Of a DNA stretch of 64,000 nt, positions 37,007-45,319 are shown one piece after another (the first letter of the stretch is position 1; every line of letters starts with the position of its first letter). Location: the NCBI GenBank assembly GCA_002507545.1, contig DAVR01000024.1, forward strand, positions 62,001 through 126,000. Reading direction: 5' to 3'. This DNA is from Archaeoglobus sp. UBA230. GTDB taxonomy: Archaea; Halobacteriota; Archaeoglobi; Archaeoglobales; Archaeoglobaceae. Position numbers and translations under genes: made by a program. The notes beneath the pieces were generated by a model, which searched no databases, was not told where the DNA came from, and saw only the letters and a list, made by a program, of their open reading frames with translations.

Positions 37007-37586
37007 CCTTAATCTCCGTATTATTTGAAACCCCAAACTTGGGTTCCTTCTCCCTAATAAAAAGGCTGTAACCCTGCGGAAAAACTTCAAATGTAACCGT
37101 AACGCTGTAATTTAATTCAAAAAATCTTCTCAAAGCCTCACATATTATCAAATCAGTGTTCTGACCGAGATTTGAGGTAACTAAAAGATAGTATCCCGTA
37201 TCATCTCGTTTAAGACTAACTTTTGTTGCTTTTCTCGTTGTGATTAGACACGTTTTAACACCTTCAACAGCTTCTGAAAGGGATATCTCGGAGATGGGTT
37301 TGTTGTACTGTTTCCTGATCAATATTTCGAGTTCGTTATCACAAAGAGCCCTTTCAATTTCGCCAGAAACAACGAGTTCAATCGTTTTAGCGTTGAACGC
37401 AACGAGATTTGCCTCGTCCATTATCTCAGAAAGGTTGCAGGCCTCCTCGCCCACCCCTCTTTTGTATCTGTCGAAAACAGTCAAAGCCTCCTCGATCACA
37501 TTGTTGACTCTTCCATATTCTGGAAGATACCTCTCAATTATCCTGCTTGCCTCTTCGCTGATTGTTGTGTGCAGTCTTCTTTTCAT
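36990..37586 (-). CDS. Hypothetical protein with ribbon-helix-helix-like N-terminus
   Basis: 198-aa protein. The N-terminus RRLHTTISEEASRIIERYL followed by VNNVIEEALTVF resembles a ribbon-helix-helix DNA-binding/dimerisation unit. The rest is an unrecognised alpha/beta domain with CLITTRKATKVSL and YYLLVTSNLGQNTDLIICEAL. It may be a regulator with a sensor domain. The ATG is about 26 nt from an AT-rich TTTTAAAA box. Confidence 0.6.
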   Translation of the reverse strand: MKRRLHTTISEEASRIIERYLPEYGRVNNVIEEALTVFDRYKRGVGEEACNLSEIMDEANLVAFNAKTIELVVSGEIERALCDNELEILIRKQYNKPISEISLSEAVEGVKTCLITTRKATKVSLKRDDTGYYLLVTSNLGQNTDLIICEALRRFFELNYSVTVTFEVFPQGYSLFIREKEPKFGVSNNTEIKATPKP

Positions 37587-37711
37587 AGTGAATAATAATC
37601 ATCAAAATTTTAAAAGATTTGTGCATGAACCAAGCTATTGTGTGCATGGAACAATTAAATATTATCATATTCATCCCATAATGATTTTATCTTTGTTGAT
37701 GGCATGTGTGG

Positions 37712-38860
37712 ATGATGAGAGCAAAACTCGACCCCCTTGCTGAACTCAGGAGCGATACTGCTGAGATGATCACCAGAAGCATTAAAGAGTGGGCTGAGAA
37801 GGAGGTAATGCCCTACCGCCACGAAATTGACGACAATTTCGAGATATCCGAGAGAGCGATGAAAAAACTGTTTGTTGATATCGGCATGCAGAAGCTGATA
37901 GTTCCAGAATCTGCCGGAGGAGCAGGGGTGAGCTTTGATGAGCTTCCGCCAATTGTTTACCACAGCTTTTCAGAAATAGGAAAGGCTGATGCTGGAATTG
38001 GTTTCGTTCTTTCTGCTCTTGTAGCCTCCTCTGCTTCAGCAATTGGCAGTGAGGCTTTTGACTTTATAGTTGATAGGCTGTCCAGCAGTTTCTGCAGAAT
38101 ATCTATCATGCCACCACAGTTCGGGAATGACGATTTCAGAGGGTTTGAACTCGCCAAAGCGGTTGAGAAAGGAGACAAAGTTAGGATTAAATGTTACGGG
38201 AGGCCCCTCAATTCTGGCTTCGATGCTGACGTCTTTGTTGTGTTCTGCAACTATGATGGAGTCTCTCTTGCCCTTCTTGATGGAGAAGAGGTGGAGAGAG
38301 GAGAAATTGTAAAGACTGCTGGGCTAATTGCAAGCAGAAACTGTGATGTAAAGATAAGGGCTGAAGTTGAGAAGAGCAGAATCATAAAGGGCGATGCTTG
38401 GAAAAGGCTGGAGGTCTACCTAAACCTCTGCCTGTCCTCACTATGTGTTGGGTCTGCAATGGATTCATGTAGAATTGTGGGTGACTGGGCTGAGAAGAGG
38501 TTCATAAGGGGGAAACCGCTTAAGGATAACACGGTTGATGCTGAGGTCCTTGGAGAGGTAGCGAAAGAGGCAATTGAGGCAAACATGGCTGCTCAGTTTC
38601 TGGCCAAGACAATGCTTGAGGACAGGAGCGATGATGAGATACACGCGCTATCTAAAATTACAGCTTTGAAATGCTCAAGGGCTGCCTTCAATGTCGCTGA
38701 TAGGGCAATGGAACTCATGGCGTCTCAGGGATACGCGAGAGAGGGATTACTGGAGAAGCAGTGGAGAGATACCAAGAGCATTGCAGCATTGTTGAAGCAG
38801 CAGCACTCTCTGCTTGAGCTCTCTGAAAGATTTTTCGCCAGTAAACTGTGGGAGGGGTGA
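37712..38860 (+). CDS. Acyl-CoA dehydrogenase-like protein, degenerate (operon gene 1)
   Basis: About 382 aa with the overall acyl-CoA dehydrogenase layout: N-terminal helices, PESAGGAGVSFDELP, C-terminal four-helix part ending QGYAREGLLEKQWRDTKSI. Key motifs are eroded: the FAD-site TEPxxGSD is MPPQFGNDD, and the segment that normally holds the catalytic YEGT glutamate reads ALLKQQ. It is therefore probably a non-catalytic partner or a neofunctionalised copy, perhaps forming a complex with the next gene. Starts at ATG 37712 or 37715 (GTG 37706 possible). First gene of the ten-gene aromatic/hydroxyacyl-CoA-type operon; 4 bp before gene 2. Confidence 0.8.
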   Translation: MMRAKLDPLAELRSDTAEMITRSIKEWAEKEVMPYRHEIDDNFEISERAMKKLFVDIGMQKLIVPESAGGAGVSFDELPPIVYHSFSEIGKADAGIGFVLSALVASSASAIGSEAFDFIVDRLSSSFCRISIMPPQFGNDDFRGFELAKAVEKGDKVRIKCYGRPLNSGFDADVFVVFCNYDGVSLALLDGEEVERGEIVKTAGLIASRNCDVKIRAEVEKSRIIKGDAWKRLEVYLNLCLSSLCVGSAMDSCRIVGDWAEKRFIRGKPLKDNTVDAEVLGEVAKEAIEANMAAQFLAKTMLEDRSDDEIHALSKITALKCSRAAFNVADRAMELMASQGYAREGLLEKQWRDTKSIAALLKQQHSLLELSERFFASKLWEG

Positions 38861-38864
38861 TATT

Positions 38865-40118
38865 TTGGAGTTCGCGAGAGTTCGAGAGTTTGAGTCCCCC
38901 CTTGAGAAGTATCTGGCAGAGATGATAAAGGATTGGGGAGAAAAATACGTCTTGCCCTACAGAAGAGAGTTTGACGAGGACTGGAAGGAGCACCGCTACG
39001 TTGAACCTGCTCTTGAGAAGCTGATGGTTGATTACGGCTTTCAGATTGCTGTTTTTCCTGAAGAGTTTGGTGGATGGGGATTCGGCAATTCCGATTATTT
39101 TGGTTCCGTAACTGCAAGACTGATGGAAGAGATTGGAAGATACGACACGGGCATCGCTGTTTCAGTGGGTGTAACCTTCTGGCCGCTTTTCATGATAACT
39201 GTAAAGCCTCATGTGAATTATGATCTCTGTGCTGAATTTTCCCAGCTTTTTGCCAGGAAAAAGCTGACAATAGCTGCAAACGCCATGACAGAACCGCAAG
39301 GTGGCTCGGACATCGAGAATCTGGACGAGTTGAAGGGAAAGACTATCAGAACGACCGCAGTTCTTGAGGGGGACGAGTGGGTGATCAATGGGCATAAACT
39401 TTGGCCTACCAACACGGGTGGAGTGGCGGATTTGTTCGGTGTTGTATGCACAACGAAGCCCGGAGAGGCTGATGAGAAACATTTTACCTACATATACGTC
39501 CCCGCCACTTTACCGGGAGTCAAGCAGGGTGAACCGTATCGCAAGGCAGGGATGGCGGCGGATAAAAACTCGGACATATGGTTTGACAACGTCAGGGTGC
39601 CAAAGTATTACAGAGCGTGGGGGGAGGGGCTGGATGCCAAGTACTTCAGAGAGATAATCACTACAGGTTGTCTCGGGAGCGCTGCGATGGCTCTGGGTGC
39701 GATGGAAAACATATATGAAATTCTGTACGAGAAGTGCAGTGAGCTGAGATACCGAGGGAAGCCTTTAAAGGAGAACACCGCTGTTGCAGCAGTTCTGGCA
39801 GATATAGCTGCTGAGATTGAGGTAAGCAGAGCAGCAGTTTACACCTACGCAAGGATGCTCGACCGCCCGGATATCTATGGTGAGAGGTATTCTGCTGAAA
39901 TGGTTGCGAGAGGTAGGGCTTTGAAGCTGAAGGTTTGCGATGTCTGCTGCGACGTGGCAAGAAAAGCCGTGGATCTGCTTTCTCATTATGGAATAGACAG
40001 AAACTTCGACATAGAGAAGCACTGGAGGGATGTCAAAATGATCCAGCTCTGGATGGGAGGAAGGCAGCTCTGCCAGATGGATGTTGCGAGGCATTTTTAT
40101 GATTGTAAGCAGCTTTGA
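38865..40118 (+). CDS. Acyl-CoA dehydrogenase family flavoprotein (operon gene 2)
   Basis: 417-aa acyl-CoA dehydrogenase-type protein with intact FAD-binding motifs: AMTEPQGGSD, then WVINGHKLWPTNTGGVADL. At the usual catalytic position the sequence is QLWMGG instead of QIYEGT, so the canonical glutamate is missing; FREIITTG supplies a Glu near the alternative isovaleryl-type position. The reaction may be a dehydrogenation or reduction of a cyclic or branched acyl-CoA made by the downstream reductase. TTG 38865, with GGAGGGG 9 nt upstream, is preferred over upstream in-frame starts that overlap gene 1. Confidence 0.85.
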   Translation: MEFARVREFESPLEKYLAEMIKDWGEKYVLPYRREFDEDWKEHRYVEPALEKLMVDYGFQIAVFPEEFGGWGFGNSDYFGSVTARLMEEIGRYDTGIAVSVGVTFWPLFMITVKPHVNYDLCAEFSQLFARKKLTIAANAMTEPQGGSDIENLDELKGKTIRTTAVLEGDEWVINGHKLWPTNTGGVADLFGVVCTTKPGEADEKHFTYIYVPATLPGVKQGEPYRKAGMAADKNSDIWFDNVRVPKYYRAWGEGLDAKYFREIITTGCLGSAAMALGAMENIYEILYEKCSELRYRGKPLKENTAVAAVLADIAAEIEVSRAAVYTYARMLDRPDIYGERYSAEMVARGRALKLKVCDVCCDVARKAVDLLSHYGIDRNFDIEKHWRDVKMIQLWMGGRQLCQMDVARHFYDCKQL

Positions 40119-40127
40119 GGTGGTTTT

Positions 40128-41411
40128 ATGGGCGATATGAGTTTTGGGATTTTCAGGATTCTCGCAGGGTCTCCCTTCTACAAAGACTTTCTCAGAAAGA
40201 CCGCAAATGAGTTCTTTGATCCTGCTGTTGTGGAAAACGAGGTTAAAGAGATACTGGATAAAGACATAGAGTTTACAGCAACGATCTTCAGCCTCATGCC
40301 AAGAACCGCAAACACCCTGTTCGGTGTAATGAGAGGATTTAACGCATATTCAAGCAAATTCACAAGCGATGCTCTCGTAGGAATACTGAAGGGGGTTGCA
40401 GGAGATTTCGATGCAAAATATGCTGCAGAAACGCTAAACGAGTTCTTTGATGGAATGGAGAGGCTAAGAAAAGACTATCCAAAGCTCTTTGCTGAAATCA
40501 CAGGTCAGAAAATAGAGGAGTTTTTCGATACACTGGATTTTGGCAAGCTGAGGAAGTTTATTGAGGATACTGCCTATTGCTCGCAAGGTATCTTTGAGAT
40601 ACTAAATGAAAAGATTATCGGTAACCCGATTAAGCTCGCAAATCTCATGGCTTCAATGCCTGCAGTAACTAATGCCAGCATTGCCATTGCAAATGATGCT
40701 TTACAGAGGACCGAGATGCCATCTGAACTTCTTGCAAGTGCAACCTTTAACACTCTGGAAAGCTTGAATGTGGAGGATTTAGCCAAACTGGTTGAGAATC
40801 TGGCAAAATTCGTGAATAAGCTGCATGAGGGCAATTATATACTGGGAAGGGGAGAGGCAAAGTTCAAAGAAGTTGCTGAAAATATAATTGAGCGGTTTCT
40901 GAACAGTATAGATGTCGAGGAGCTGAAAAAAGCCGTTCTTGCCCTTCTGGATGATGCAAGGGATGTGAATGAAGCTTTTACCAACGCACTCTGGCGAAAT
41001 CCTCTTGCGTTGATGTCTCTGTCATCCTTGGTTCCAATTGCCGTTAACGTCCTTGTTGAGATGCTGGGCAAAATCCTGTCAAAATTCGAAGAGCTGCCAG
41101 TTGAACTGACAGCACAGATCGTAACAACAATCATCAAGGAAATAGATGCCGACAAGTTGGGCGATGTTATCACTGTTGCTGCAAGAACCTTCAACGAGGT
41201 TGCAAAGAGAAATCCCGAGGTTATTTCGGGAGTAATCAACGCGGCAATTGCGTCTGCAGACAGCAAGGAGATTGAAAAGCTAATCAACAACCTCACGAAG
41301 TCTTTTGTTGATGTTTTACTCTCCAATCCTGAAGTCCTCACAGCAGCTGTAACACCACTTGTCCAGTCCTTTGCTGATATTGTTAAGATTAACAAAGGAG
41401 GTGAAGAATGA
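40128..41411 (+). CDS. All-helical repeat protein of unknown function (operon gene 3)
   Basis: 427 aa, no recognised family and no signal or membrane segment. Almost entirely helical with internal repeats. Units begin with a short acidic cap plus LxxhhxxhA (DTLDFGKLRKFIEDTA; SLNVEDLAKLVENLA; SIDVEELKKAVLALL; EIDADKLGDVITVAA; SADSKEIEKLINNL). Several contain an NP turn (IIGNPIKLANLMASMPAV; WRNPLALMSLSSLVPIAV; KRNPEVISGVI; LSNPEVLTAAV). Two 80-residue blocks (about 142-225 and 260-340) look like duplicates. It may be an ARM/HEAT-like scaffold. Its stop overlaps gene 4 (ATGA), embedding it in the operon. Confidence 0.85.
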   Translation: MGDMSFGIFRILAGSPFYKDFLRKTANEFFDPAVVENEVKEILDKDIEFTATIFSLMPRTANTLFGVMRGFNAYSSKFTSDALVGILKGVAGDFDAKYAAETLNEFFDGMERLRKDYPKLFAEITGQKIEEFFDTLDFGKLRKFIEDTAYCSQGIFEILNEKIIGNPIKLANLMASMPAVTNASIAIANDALQRTEMPSELLASATFNTLESLNVEDLAKLVENLAKFVNKLHEGNYILGRGEAKFKEVAENIIERFLNSIDVEELKKAVLALLDDARDVNEAFTNALWRNPLALMSLSSLVPIAVNVLVEMLGKILSKFEELPVELTAQIVTTIIKEIDADKLGDVITVAARTFNEVAKRNPEVISGVINAAIASADSKEIEKLINNLTKSFVDVLLSNPEVLTAAVTPLVQSFADIVKINKGGEE

Positions 41412-42520
41412 GTTTATCGAAAATTCATGAAATAGCATCAACTCTTGAAAACGAATACGTTAGGAAATGGAAGTCAGAAGGAAATGCAGTTATAGGGCAT
41501 GCCTGCATAGCGATGCCAAAAGAGGTGGCTGAGGCTGGCAGAATCTTGCCCTTCAGACTTAGGGGGGCTGAGAATGCCGACACATCCACAGCAGACTCTT
41601 ATCTGTCAAGGTACAATTGCAGTTTATGCAGAAGCTGTCTCGAATTGGTTCTTAACGGTAGCTATGACTTTCTTGACGGTCTTGTGAGGATAAGAGGATG
41701 TGACCACTGGATGGGCACCTTTGACGAAATCCAGCATGCGAAAAATCCAGAGTTTATGCACTACCTCAAAGTTCCCCATCTCGTTAACGAAGATACGCTG
41801 GACTTCTTCTCAAATGAGATAAAGAGGTTGAAAGAGGCTTTTGAGAACAGATTTGGTGTGGAAATTACCGAAGACGAAATTGTAAGGTATGCAAAAGTTC
41901 AGGACAAAATAAACAAGAAAATGAGGGAGTTTTACAGGCTGAGATTCAAGAAGTCGAGATTTTACGGAAGTGATGCAATAGCAATTATGGTGGCGAGAGA
42001 GTCTTTACCCTCTGAAGCTTTCTTACCGCTGCTTGAATCTGCAATGGCTGAGAAAAAGAAAGTAGAGTATAGGGCCAAGGTTCTGCTCGCTGGTAGCCCT
42101 CTTGATGAGATCGAGCTTATAAGGAAGATAGAAGAGATGGGTGCTTTGATCGTGGCTGAAACTACATGTTTCGGAGGGGGGAGCTTCTGGAACATGGCTG
42201 AGTATGACGGAAGCGAGATTTACGAGTTTTTGGCAAGTAAATACCTCAACAACCTGAAGATTTGTGCAAGAATGTTTGGAGAGTATGCTTACAGAAAGAA
42301 TTTCATTAAAACCATAGCCGAAGAGGCTGAGGTGGATGGTGTGATTCTGCAGCACAACAAGTTCTGCGATCTATTCGGCATCGAAAATGCAAAGCTGAGA
42401 ATAGACCTTGAGAGGGAGGGTTTACCGACACTCGTTCTTGAGAAGGAATATGCCTCGACAGCTGACATTGGCAGGATAAAGACGAGGGTTCAGGCTTTTC
42501 TTGAGAGATTGAAGAGGTGA
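41408..42520 (+). CDS. Benzoyl-CoA reductase/2-hydroxyacyl-CoA dehydratase catalytic subunit, BzdN/BcrC/HgdB type (operon gene 4)
   Basis: 370-aa member of the HGD-D family. Cluster-binding cysteines are visible: GHACIAMPKEV, YNCSLCRSCLEL, RGCDHW, and the late NKFCDLFGIENAKLRIDLEREG followed by GLPTLVLEKEYASTADIGRIKTR-like closing region. Length matches BzdN/BcrC. With the larger subunit it should bind a [4Fe-4S] cluster that passes a low-potential electron to an acyl-CoA (aromatic ring reduction or radical dehydration). Two distinct activator ATPases downstream favour a benzoyl-CoA-reductase-like arrangement. A good AAAGGAGGTGAAG precedes the ATG. Confidence 0.88.
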   Translation: MSLSKIHEIASTLENEYVRKWKSEGNAVIGHACIAMPKEVAEAGRILPFRLRGAENADTSTADSYLSRYNCSLCRSCLELVLNGSYDFLDGLVRIRGCDHWMGTFDEIQHAKNPEFMHYLKVPHLVNEDTLDFFSNEIKRLKEAFENRFGVEITEDEIVRYAKVQDKINKKMREFYRLRFKKSRFYGSDAIAIMVARESLPSEAFLPLLESAMAEKKKVEYRAKVLLAGSPLDEIELIRKIEEMGALIVAETTCFGGGSFWNMAEYDGSEIYEFLASKYLNNLKICARMFGEYAYRKNFIKTIAEEAEVDGVILQHNKFCDLFGIENAKLRIDLEREGLPTLVLEKEYASTADIGRIKTRVQAFLERLKR

Positions 42521-42526
42521 GGGCTT

Positions 42527-43906
42527 ATGACCTCACTGCCGGGACTTGTAAAAAGAAGTTATGACTTGATCAAAACAATTGAAAGATTGGAGAATTATAC
42601 CCCGATGGAAGTTGAGGGGCTTTACAGAATTGTTGGAAAGGATTTGGGTCAGAGTGCAAAAGCTCTATTAGATGAAAGACATGACGGAGCAGGACTGCAC
42701 TTCATGAGAGTTATTGCAAGACATATAGCGGAGGCTGTCGAGGCAAAAGAGGATGGAAAGAAGGTAATTCTGATCCCTTTCAACTTTCCACCCGAACTCA
42801 TCCACGCTTTTGAGAACGCTGTTCCTTTGACAACCGAAGTTATCAGCACAATCGGTGTTACAACCCTTGAAGGACAGGGAGAGCCATACTGGGATTATGC
42901 CATGTCCCTCGGCATTCCTGACTATGTATGTTCTGCAAACACTATCGAGCTTGGTTCTGCATTGATGTCGGTCGAAACCCTTGAACTTGCACCTGATATA
43001 ATCATATCTGGTGCTCCGGGGTCATGCGATGCCAACTCGAAAATTCATGAGTTTGTTGCTGAATATCTTGACATTCCTGAACTTACAATAGACAAAACCG
43101 GGAGTGGTAAAAGAGACTACGAACTCTACAGAAAACTCTTTCTGAATATGGTTAAAGAACTTGAGGAGTTTGTTGGAGAGGATATAGATGAAGACAAGAT
43201 AATTGAGGTCATGGAAAGAGCAAACGAATGCACGGAACTCTACTGGGAGCTTCATGAACTCAAGAAACACTCACCGTGTCCAGTTCCCAACATGTTCACA
43301 CTCTTCACCTACGGGACGAGATTTACCATGTGGGGAAGAGATGAGGCAATATCAATGTTCGAAAAGCTCGTGGATGTAGCAGAGAAGAGACTGAAGAGAG
43401 GAGAGTATCCTGCGGAGAAAGAGATAGCGAGGAGTTTGTGGGTTTACACGGGTTATTACATAGACCTCTACGACCTCTGGATATGGATGGAGAATAATGG
43501 GATAACGTATCTGACTGACGGTCTGAACTCCTTTTTCCCAGCCCAGTTCGAGATTGAAACAAAGGAGGATGCTCTTGAAGCCATTATTTCTTCAGCATGG
43601 AACTATCCAATGACAAGGCAGATGGGGGCTGACAACATGGGGATAAGATGGTTCGAGGATTTGACACATGTCGGTAAAGAACTTAATGCAAACTGTGCGA
43701 TTTACTGCGGTCACCACTCATGCAAACAGACGCAAAGCGTTTTCAGAATCTTTAGGGATGAAGCAAATAAAATCGGAATTCCCGTTTTGAGGCTCGATGG
43801 GGATGCATGGAATCGGAGAATAACACCTGTCAGTGTCCTTCAGGAGATGATTCTCGATTTTGTTCAGAATGTTGTTACCAAAAGAAGGAGGAGAAGGAGA
43901 AGGTAG
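42527..43906 (+). CDS. BzdO/BcrB-like catalytic subunit, copy 1 (operon gene 5)
   Basis: 459-aa second catalytic subunit of an ATP-dependent benzoyl-CoA reductase or 2-hydroxyacyl-CoA dehydratase family enzyme. Candidate cluster or active-site segments are PDYVCSANT, APGSCDANSKIHEF, KKHSPCPVPNMF and YCGHHSCKQTQ. The protein ends in a run of seven arginines (TKRRRRRRR). The downstream copy shares identical DNA blocks with it (see repeats). Length fits BzdO better than the shorter HgdA. Six bp separate it from gene 4, and GAGGTGAGGG precedes the ATG. Confidence 0.87.
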   Translation: MTSLPGLVKRSYDLIKTIERLENYTPMEVEGLYRIVGKDLGQSAKALLDERHDGAGLHFMRVIARHIAEAVEAKEDGKKVILIPFNFPPELIHAFENAVPLTTEVISTIGVTTLEGQGEPYWDYAMSLGIPDYVCSANTIELGSALMSVETLELAPDIIISGAPGSCDANSKIHEFVAEYLDIPELTIDKTGSGKRDYELYRKLFLNMVKELEEFVGEDIDEDKIIEVMERANECTELYWELHELKKHSPCPVPNMFTLFTYGTRFTMWGRDEAISMFEKLVDVAEKRLKRGEYPAEKEIARSLWVYTGYYIDLYDLWIWMENNGITYLTDGLNSFFPAQFEIETKEDALEAIISSAWNYPMTRQMGADNMGIRWFEDLTHVGKELNANCAIYCGHHSCKQTQSVFRIFRDEANKIGIPVLRLDGDAWNRRITPVSVLQEMILDFVQNVVTKRRRRRRR

Positions 43907-45304
43907 AAAAGGTGACATAATGTCCGAAATTGTAGGAATAACCAAAAGAAGTTCTGAAATTCTAAGAACTATTGAAAAAATTGAAAAATACAGCGAGAGT
44001 GAACTTGAAGGACTTACGAAGCTGGTTGGAGACATACAGGCTCATACGATTCTCTCTTTTCTTGATGAGAGACATGGTGATGCCGGTTTGTATTTTCTAC
44101 AGAATATACTTTCAAAACACGTAAACGAGGCAGTGAAGGCGAAAGAAGAGGGGAAGAAGGTAATTCTGATCCCTTTCAACTTTCCACCCGAACTCATCCA
44201 CGCTTTTGAGAACGCTGTTCCTTTGACAACCGAAATGATGAGCACGATTGGCTCTCTTGCACTTCAAGGACAGGGAGAGCCATACTGGGATTATGCCATG
44301 TCCCTCGGCATTCCTGACTATGTATGTTCTGCAAACACTACCGCTCTTGGCTCAATGCTTACTGCTGTAAAGGGCTTTGAAATAGCTCCTGATGCTATGA
44401 TCTCAGCCTGTCCGGGAGCGTGTGATGCCAACTCGAAAATACATGAGTTTGTGGCTGAGACGCTCAACGTCCCTGAATTCATGCTGGATAAAATGGGAGA
44501 TGGTGTTTCCGACTACGAACTCTACAGAAAACTCTTTCTGAATATGGTTAAAGAACTTGAGGAGTTTGTTGGAGAGGATATAGATGAAGACAGAATTGTG
44601 AAAGCAGTAGAGAATGGCAATATCTGCACGGAACTCTACTGGGAGCTCCATGAGTTCAAGAAACACTCACCATGTCCAGTTCCCAACATGTTCACCCTGT
44701 TTAGCTGTGGAACCCGTTTCACAATGTGGGGAAGAGATGAGGCAATATTAATGTTCGAAAAGCTCGTGGATGTAGCAGAGAAGAGACTGAAGAGAGGAGA
44801 GTATCCTGCGGAGAAAGAGATAGCGAGGAGTTTGTGGGTTTACACGGGTTATTACATAGACCTCTACGACCTCTGGATATGGATGGAGAATAATGGGATA
44901 ACGTATCTCACAGACATTTTGAATTCGGGTGGATTTCCCCAAATTTACGAAGTTTTCACGAAGGAAGATGCACTTGAAGCTATCATCAGAACTTCCTGGA
45001 ATTACGGGATGACAAAGCAGATGGGTGCTGAAAACATGGGTTTGAAATGGACTGAAGATTTTATCTTTTTGGCGGAAGACTTGAATGCAAACTGTGCCAT
45101 TTACTGTGGTCATCACGCATGCAAGCAATCGCAGGCGGTTTTCAGAATACTTCGCGATGGCATGAGTAGTAGGGGAATTCCAGTTTTAAGACTCGATGGA
45201 GATTGTTGGAATAAAAGAATAACACCTGTCAGTGTCCTTCAGGAGATGATTCTCGATTTTGTTCAGAATGTTGTTACCAAAAGAAGGAGGAGAAGGAGAA
45301 GGTA
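42758..45304 (+). repeat. Mosaic tandem duplication between the two BzdO-like genes
   Basis: Blocks identical between copies: 42758-42838 = 44154-44234 (81 bp), 42870-42944 = 44266-44340 (75 bp), 43115-43196 = 44511-44592 (82 bp), 43328-43512 = 44724-44908 (185 bp, one mismatch), and 43817-43905 = 45216-45304 (89 bp). Sequences between blocks differ at many positions, including synonymous ones. The first four blocks share a fixed offset of 1396 bp and the last 1399 bp. The pattern indicates block-wise gene conversion after an old duplication. Confidence 0.9.
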
Positions 45305-45305
45305 A
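43920..45305 (+). CDS. BzdO/BcrB-like catalytic subunit, copy 2 (operon gene 6)
   Basis: 461-aa tandem paralogue of gene 5, with the same order of motifs but local differences at likely functional sites: SACPGACDANSK (an extra Cys) where copy 1 has SGAPGSCDANSK, SCGTRF for TYGTRF, and DGDCWN for DGDAWN. It has the same C-terminal seven-arginine tail. ATG 43920 has GGTGA just upstream; the frame is open into the end of copy 1. Two O-type subunits with one N-type subunit implies either alternative complexes or a three-subunit catalytic core. Confidence 0.87.
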   Translation: MSEIVGITKRSSEILRTIEKIEKYSESELEGLTKLVGDIQAHTILSFLDERHGDAGLYFLQNILSKHVNEAVKAKEEGKKVILIPFNFPPELIHAFENAVPLTTEMMSTIGSLALQGQGEPYWDYAMSLGIPDYVCSANTTALGSMLTAVKGFEIAPDAMISACPGACDANSKIHEFVAETLNVPEFMLDKMGDGVSDYELYRKLFLNMVKELEEFVGEDIDEDRIVKAVENGNICTELYWELHEFKKHSPCPVPNMFTLFSCGTRFTMWGRDEAILMFEKLVDVAEKRLKRGEYPAEKEIARSLWVYTGYYIDLYDLWIWMENNGITYLTDILNSGGFPQIYEVFTKEDALEAIIRTSWNYGMTKQMGAENMGLKWTEDFIFLAEDLNANCAIYCGHHACKQSQAVFRILRDGMSSRGIPVLRLDGDCWNKRITPVSVLQEMILDFVQNVVTKRRRRRRR

Positions 45306-45319
45306 TCGGAGGTGATTGA

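Noticed and set aside
42649-45128. Several long antisense frames in the BzdO-like genes
   Set aside because: They mirror the strongly coding plus strand and recur in both paralogues because the DNA is duplicated; no start signals or families.
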